From contig JAHHLF010000158.1 of NCBI GenBank assembly GCA_018679315.1, positions 1 through 9,918 on the forward strand: 9,918 nucleotides of DNA. The letters run 5' to 3'. Position numbers and translations under genes: made by a program. The DNA is from Bacteroidia bacterium. GTDB taxonomy: Bacteria; Bacteroidota; Bacteroidia; Flavobacteriales; Flavobacteriaceae. Position 1 is the first letter of the stretch. Each line of letters opens with the position of its first letter. The notes below the pieces were generated by a model that worked only from the letters and a program-made list of their open reading frames with translations, searched no databases and was not told the DNA's origin. Shown one piece after another: positions 6,889 through 9,918 of the stretch.

Positions 6889-6907
6889 TTTTCGTACATT
6901 ACGAAAA
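6889..6907. promoter_or_regulatory. Inverted repeat upstream of the M48 peptidase gene
   Basis: TTTTCGT-ACATT-ACGAAAA is a perfect 7-bp inverted repeat with a 5-nt spacer. It occupies half of the 38-bp gap between the GH31 stop and the peptidase ATG, whose remainder is A-rich leader. It resembles a dimeric repressor site, but AT-rich sequence of this kind can give such matches by chance. No full TAnnTTTG box is present; TAATTTTT at 6883-6890 matches except for its last base. Confidence 0.35.
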
Positions 6908-6923
6908 CACAAACACTAACATT

Positions 6924-7739
6924 ATGAATATGCGTAAACTCTTATTGGGTATCGCTTTACTCTTGCTTGTAGCTGCCTGTAAGGTGAACCCTTTTACTGG
7001 TAAAAAGATGTTGAATTTTTACCCGAACAGCCAGATCTTTCCTATGGCTTTTGCCCAGTATGATCAATTTTTAGGAGAGAATAAAGTTATCGAAGGTACA
7101 TCAGAGGCTGTGATGATATCCCGAGTAGGACAACGGATTGCTTCTTCTGCCGAAAGGTGGTTAACCGCTAACGGCTATCCGGGCTATCTAAAAGATTATC
7201 AATGGGAATATAATCTTGTGAATGACGAAACCGTTAATGCGTGGTGTATGCCCGGCGGGAAAATTGTCTTCTATACAGGTATTCTCCCTATTACACAGAC
7301 TGAAACAGGGGTGGCAGTGGTTATGGGCCATGAAGTAGCCCATGCACTTGCAGATCACGGTGCTCAAAGAATGAGTGCGGCAACAGTCCAGCAATTAGGA
7401 GCTGTCGCTGGAAATGTGGCTATAAAAGATCCACAAAAAAGAAATATGTTTAACCAGGCATATGGATTGGGTTCTACGATCGGACTCATGTTGCCTTTCA
7501 GCAGGAGCCACGAGACAGAAGCCGATAGAATTGGACTTCAGATCATGGCCATCGCCGGATACAATCCGGATGAAGCAGCTGAACTATGGCGCAGAATGAA
7601 GGCTAATGCCGGAAATCAAGCACCGCCGGAATTTTTAAGCACACACCCTTCTAATGATACTCGAATTGCGAATCTGACTGCATGGTCTCCTTTGGCCAAG
7701 GAAGAAGCCCGCAAGTTCGGCGTTCAGACTTTTCAATAA
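6924..7739 (+). CDS. M48 family zinc metalloprotease, lipoprotein
   Basis: A 271-residue protease of the M48 family (the group of BepA, LoiP and HtpX-like enzymes), expected to degrade misfolded or unassembled envelope proteins. The N-terminus is a lipoprotein signal ending VAAC (Cys19), so the enzyme should be tethered to a membrane on the periplasmic side. The catalytic HEVAH is at 136-140 (zinc ligands His136 and His140, base Glu137). The third ligand is Glu197 in SHETEADRIG (195-204). NAWCMPGGKIVFYTGIL (105-121) and LSTHPSNDTRI (238-248) are conserved M48 elements flanking the active site. There is no TPR extension like that of BepA, so this is the short, LoiP-like type. The start could be the ATG at 6924 or the one two codons later; both give the same signal. 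The promoter may lie in the preceding gap, or the gene may be read with the GH31 gene. Confidence 0.93.
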   Translation: MNMRKLLLGIALLLLVAACKVNPFTGKKMLNFYPNSQIFPMAFAQYDQFLGENKVIEGTSEAVMISRVGQRIASSAERWLTANGYPGYLKDYQWEYNLVNDETVNAWCMPGGKIVFYTGILPITQTETGVAVVMGHEVAHALADHGAQRMSAATVQQLGAVAGNVAIKDPQKRNMFNQAYGLGSTIGLMLPFSRSHETEADRIGLQIMAIAGYNPDEAAELWRRMKANAGNQAPPEFLSTHPSNDTRIANLTAWSPLAKEEARKFGVQTFQ

Positions 7740-7778
7740 ATAGACAGGCCCCCAAAGGGCTATTTAATTGTATATTCG

Positions 7779-7809
7779 AAGCTGTACACTAAAAGGTGCA
7801 GCTTTTTTT
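7779..7809 (+). terminator. Terminator-like hairpin ending at the MFS start codon
   Basis: AAGCTG (7779-7784) pairs with CAGCTT (7799-7804). After a TA bulge, CAC (7787-7789) pairs with GTG (7796-7798), closing a loop of T, four A and G. A T-run covers 7803-7809, and the permease ATG starts at 7810. By form and place it should end transcription from the M48 gene, 40-70 bp after its stop. A short GCCC/GGGC stem at 7748-7760 precedes it. With the T-run touching the next start codon, it may instead act as an attenuator for the permease. Confidence 0.65.
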
Positions 7810-9153
7810 ATGGCGCATTTGATCCCCATAAAGGGAAGTAAACGTTTGCTATATGCCTGGGCTTTCTACGATTGGGCAAACTCGGTCTACAGCCTGGTTA
7901 TTGCTTCGGCCATTTTCCCTATTTTTTACGGTCTTTTGTTCCGAACTGCAGAAATTGACAAAGTAGTCATCTTTGGAGGGGAAATTGCCCGTGCTCCCCT
8001 GATCAGCTATGTTACATCTGCCGCTTTCGTTTGTATCGCCATAATAACCCCCTTTATATCAGGTATTGCAGATTACATGGGTAACAAGAAGGTGTTTATG
8101 AAATTCTTCTGTTACCTCGGCGGTTTGTCCTGTATGGGCCTTTATTGGTTTTCCCTGGAGCATATCTATCTCGGGCTGTTGTTCTACTTTTTCGGTCTTG
8201 TTGGTTTTTGGGTCAGCTTCGCCATCAATAATTCCTATCTACCCGATATAGCCTTCCCTGAGCAACAAGACGCCATTAGTGCAAAGGGATTTTCCCTGGG
8301 CTATATTGGAAGTGTATTGCTCTTGCTTTTTAACCTGGCCATGGTTATGAAACCTGAGATCTTTGGAATTTCAGATTCTCCCGGAGCCCCTGCGGAGATG
8401 AAAGCCATGCGTTATTCCTTTGTTTCTGTTGGGATCTGGTGGATCTTATTTAGTCAGTATACGTTTTACTACCTGCCTAAAGGAAATAAAAGGGAGGGAG
8501 AACGATCACGGATTATCTTGAATGGGTTTAAAGAATTGAAAAAAGTGTGGCATCAACTGGGTCAGGAAACGCGTCTCAAGCGATATCTGGGGGCATTTTT
8601 TGTCTACAGCATGGCCGTACAGACCATTATGCTTATTGCCGCATTTTTCGGGGAAGAAGAGATCGGCTGGAGTTCGGATACCGAGCGCACCACCGGCTTG
8701 ATCGTTAGTATCATGGTCATACAATTGGTCGCGATCATAGGAGCTACACTCACGGCCAAAGCGTCTGAAAAGTTTGGTAATATAAGGACATTGATCACCA
8801 TCAATATCTTATGGATCTTTATATGTGTTTATGCCTACTTTTTACAAACACCTATGCAATTTTATATTGCAGCTGGCTGTGTGGGGATGGTAATGGGCGG
8901 AATCCAATCTTTGTCCAGGTCTACGTATTCCAAATTCATCCCTGAGACGATAGACACTACTTCCTTTTTTAGTTTCTATGATGTATCAGAGAAGATCGGT
9001 ATCATTATCGGAACCTTATTATATGGCATTGTGGCTCAATTTACAGGGAGCATGCGTAATGCCACGATATTCCTGGGCATTTTCTTTCTATTGGGTGTCT
9101 TCCTCTTATTACGAGTCCCAAAAAAACCCCATCAGACTACAGAAGCAGCCTGA
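7810..9153 (+). CDS. MFS permease of the UMF1 (Atg22-like) family
   Basis: A 447-residue polytopic inner-membrane protein with about 12 hydrophobic segments. The WAFYDWANS sequence (17-25) at the start of the first membrane segment is typical of UMF1-type MFS proteins. SGIADYMGNKKVFMKF (84-99) is the MFS loop 2-3 motif. A charged cytoplasmic stretch (about 220-255: GNKREGERSR and FKELKKVWHQLGQETRLKRY) separates the two six-helix halves. In yeast the Atg22 relative exports amino acids from the vacuole. Substrates of bacterial UMF1 members are largely unknown, so none is assigned. The ATG at 7810 is chosen because family members begin close before the YDWANS motif. A TTG at 7768 would extend the protein by 14 residues translated from the hairpin and is rejected. 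The gene is convergent with the DUF2807 gene, with only 25 bp between stops and no terminator seen there. Confidence 0.88.
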   Translation: MAHLIPIKGSKRLLYAWAFYDWANSVYSLVIASAIFPIFYGLLFRTAEIDKVVIFGGEIARAPLISYVTSAAFVCIAIITPFISGIADYMGNKKVFMKFFCYLGGLSCMGLYWFSLEHIYLGLLFYFFGLVGFWVSFAINNSYLPDIAFPEQQDAISAKGFSLGYIGSVLLLLFNLAMVMKPEIFGISDSPGAPAEMKAMRYSFVSVGIWWILFSQYTFYYLPKGNKREGERSRIILNGFKELKKVWHQLGQETRLKRYLGAFFVYSMAVQTIMLIAAFFGEEEIGWSSDTERTTGLIVSIMVIQLVAIIGATLTAKASEKFGNIRTLITINILWIFICVYAYFLQTPMQFYIAAGCVGMVMGGIQSLSRSTYSKFIPETIDTTSFFSFYDVSEKIGIIIGTLLYGIVAQFTGSMRNATIFLGIFFLLGVFLLLRVPKKPHQTTEAA

Positions 9154-9178
9154 CGAGGTTCATTGAAGTGTAGTTCTA

Positions 9179-9910
9179 TTACTCGTTCGTTTTGGTAATG
9201 TCTCCTGAGCCTGAAGTTTTACTTATGACTTTTGGATTGCCCTTGTAATAAATATCACCTGAACCCGAAACTTTGGCATTTAAACTTTCGGTGGCTGTAA
9301 CTTTTATATCTGCAGATCCCGATACATTAGCAGTTACATTTTTTGCTTTTAATTCATATGCCTTAACATCGCCAGATCCTGATATGGAGATATCCAGATC
9401 ATTGGCAGTGCCTTCCAGATTAATATCTCCTGAACCCGATAATGATACATCCAGGTCATTGGCATCTATATCCAGGGTAATATCACCCGAACCAGACATA
9501 CTTGCTTTAAAAATATCAGCATTTAAAGCTGTTTTCCCTACTATATCTCCGGAACCGGACAAGGATACCTCCCTAATTTCTTTGACGGGTACGGTTATCT
9601 CTATGCCCCCACTTTTCCAACTGGATGGAGAAAGGTAATATCCTTTTTTAGGTTTGATCACAAGCTTATCATTCTTCACTTCAGTAATCAGGTATTCCAA
9701 TAGGTTCTCTTCACCTTTAATGGTAATGTTTCCTTCATTCCCATTGACCAGATTCACATCAAACCAACCGGATACGGCTACACCATCATAATCATCGGTA
9801 GACCTTTCTATGGTCACCATTTTTCCATTTCCTTTAATTTTCTTGCCCCATTGTGCATAGGTGGTAAAAGTCATGCATAAGGCTGCAAAAAGTATTGTAT
9901 AATTTTTCAT
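9179..9910 (-). CDS. Secreted DUF2807 ('head GIN domain') repeat protein
   Basis: A 243-residue protein with an N-terminal signal peptide (MKNYTILFAALCMTFTTYA, probable cleavage near residue 19) and no lipobox, so it should be released into the periplasm or beyond. Residues about 28-115 contain the conserved head (RSTDDYDGVAVSGWFDVNLV) that defines DUF2807 proteins. Residues 118-237 form a repeat array in which S-G-S-G-D recurs seven times every 18-21 residues, as expected for a right-handed beta-helix or beta-roll. DUF2807 proteins are common in Bacteroidota. Adhesion or envelope roles have been proposed, but I know of no proven function. The start is the ATG at 9908-9910; a GTG one codon upstream is less likely. 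Only 8 bp of upstream sequence is in the window, so its promoter cannot be judged. Confidence 0.88.
   Translation of the reverse strand: MKNYTILFAALCMTFTTYAQWGKKIKGNGKMVTIERSTDDYDGVAVSGWFDVNLVNGNEGNITIKGEENLLEYLITEVKNDKLVIKPKKGYYLSPSSWKSGGIEITVPVKEIREVSLSGSGDIVGKTALNADIFKASMSGSGDITLDIDANDLDVSLSGSGDINLEGTANDLDISISGSGDVKAYELKAKNVTANVSGSADIKVTATESLNAKVSGSGDIYYKGNPKVISKTSGSGDITKTNE
9200..9559 (-). repeat. Seven-fold SGSGD repeat array (coding, DUF2807)
   Basis: The motif starts at residues 118, 139, 158, 177, 197, 215 and 233 of the DUF2807 protein. The fifth copy is SGSAD; the others are SGSGD, usually followed by I or V. The third and fourth copies are closest to each other, as both follow a nearly identical NDLD(V/I)S(L/I) segment (151-157 and 170-176). 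Their DNA also matches at TCCAG(A/G)TCATTGGCA, which suggests a local duplication. Confidence 0.9.
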
Positions 9911-9918
9911 CACTGTAG

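Noticed and set aside
7768..7809. A TTG start extending the permease by 14 residues
   Set aside because: The extension is translated from the hairpin and T-tract, and UMF1 proteins start close before the YDWANS motif.
2500..9153. The rightward block as a polysaccharide utilisation locus
   Set aside because: No SusC/SusD pair, extracellular glycanase or sugar sensor is present, and the GH31 enzyme has no signal peptide.
7810..9153. The MFS gene as a maltose or maltodextrin importer serving the GH31 enzyme
   Set aside because: Its YDWANS signature places it in the UMF1/Atg22-like group, not among sugar permeases, and a terminator-like hairpin and the peptidase gene separate it from the sugar genes.
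9273..9638. A 121-codon open frame on the + strand opposite the DUF2807 gene
   Set aside because: It arises because the repeated Gly/Ser/Asp codons leave the opposite strand free of stops. Its translation is a mirror of the SGSGD periodicity, and the minus-strand gene has a signal peptide and a known family.

Overview
The window looks like a chromosomal stretch of a Bacteroidota member, most probably a marine Flavobacteriaceae-type bacterium. The clues are the protein families (collagen-tract lipoprotein, DUF2807 'head GIN' protein, UMF1-type MFS permease, M48 lipoprotein peptidase), A-rich leaders in place of clear Shine-Dalgarno sites, and several matches to the Bacteroidota -7 promoter box TAnnTTTG. 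The genus cannot be fixed from the sequence alone.

Layout. Positions 1-2333 are read leftward. They hold the N-terminal third of dihydrolipoyl dehydrogenase (lpdA, cut by the window edge), a DinB-superfamily DUF1572 protein whose probable GTG start overlaps the stop of a lipoprotein methionine-sulfoxide reductase B (msrB), and a small lipoprotein with seven collagen-like triplets. A 166-bp divergent region with nested inverted repeats separates this block from a rightward block (2500-9153): glycogen branching enzyme (glgB), a cytoplasmic GH31 alpha-glucosidase, an M48 zinc-peptidase lipoprotein and a UMF1-family MFS permease. The last gene (9179-9910) is leftward and convergent with the permease: a secreted DUF2807 protein with a seven-fold SGSGD repeat.

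How the genes fit together. glgB and the GH31 gene form a small alpha-glucan unit. The branching enzyme makes alpha-1,6 branch points, and the glucosidase, which has no signal peptide, probably trims intracellular maltodextrins or glycogen. No glgA, glgC, phosphorylase or SusC/SusD gene lies in the window, so this is an isolated piece of glycogen metabolism and not a polysaccharide utilisation locus. msrB and the DUF1572 gene look translationally coupled. Four or five of the nine products are predicted to be exported or membrane-bound.

No clearly new biological system is visible. The genes are intact members of known families with conserved catalytic residues. The best leads are regulatory: a terminator-like hairpin whose T-tract ends exactly at the permease start codon, nested inverted repeats between the divergent genes, and a terminator whose U-tract also spells a -7 box for msrB. 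No intergenic gap exceeds about 170 bp, and no tRNA, rRNA, CRISPR array or insertion sequence was seen.
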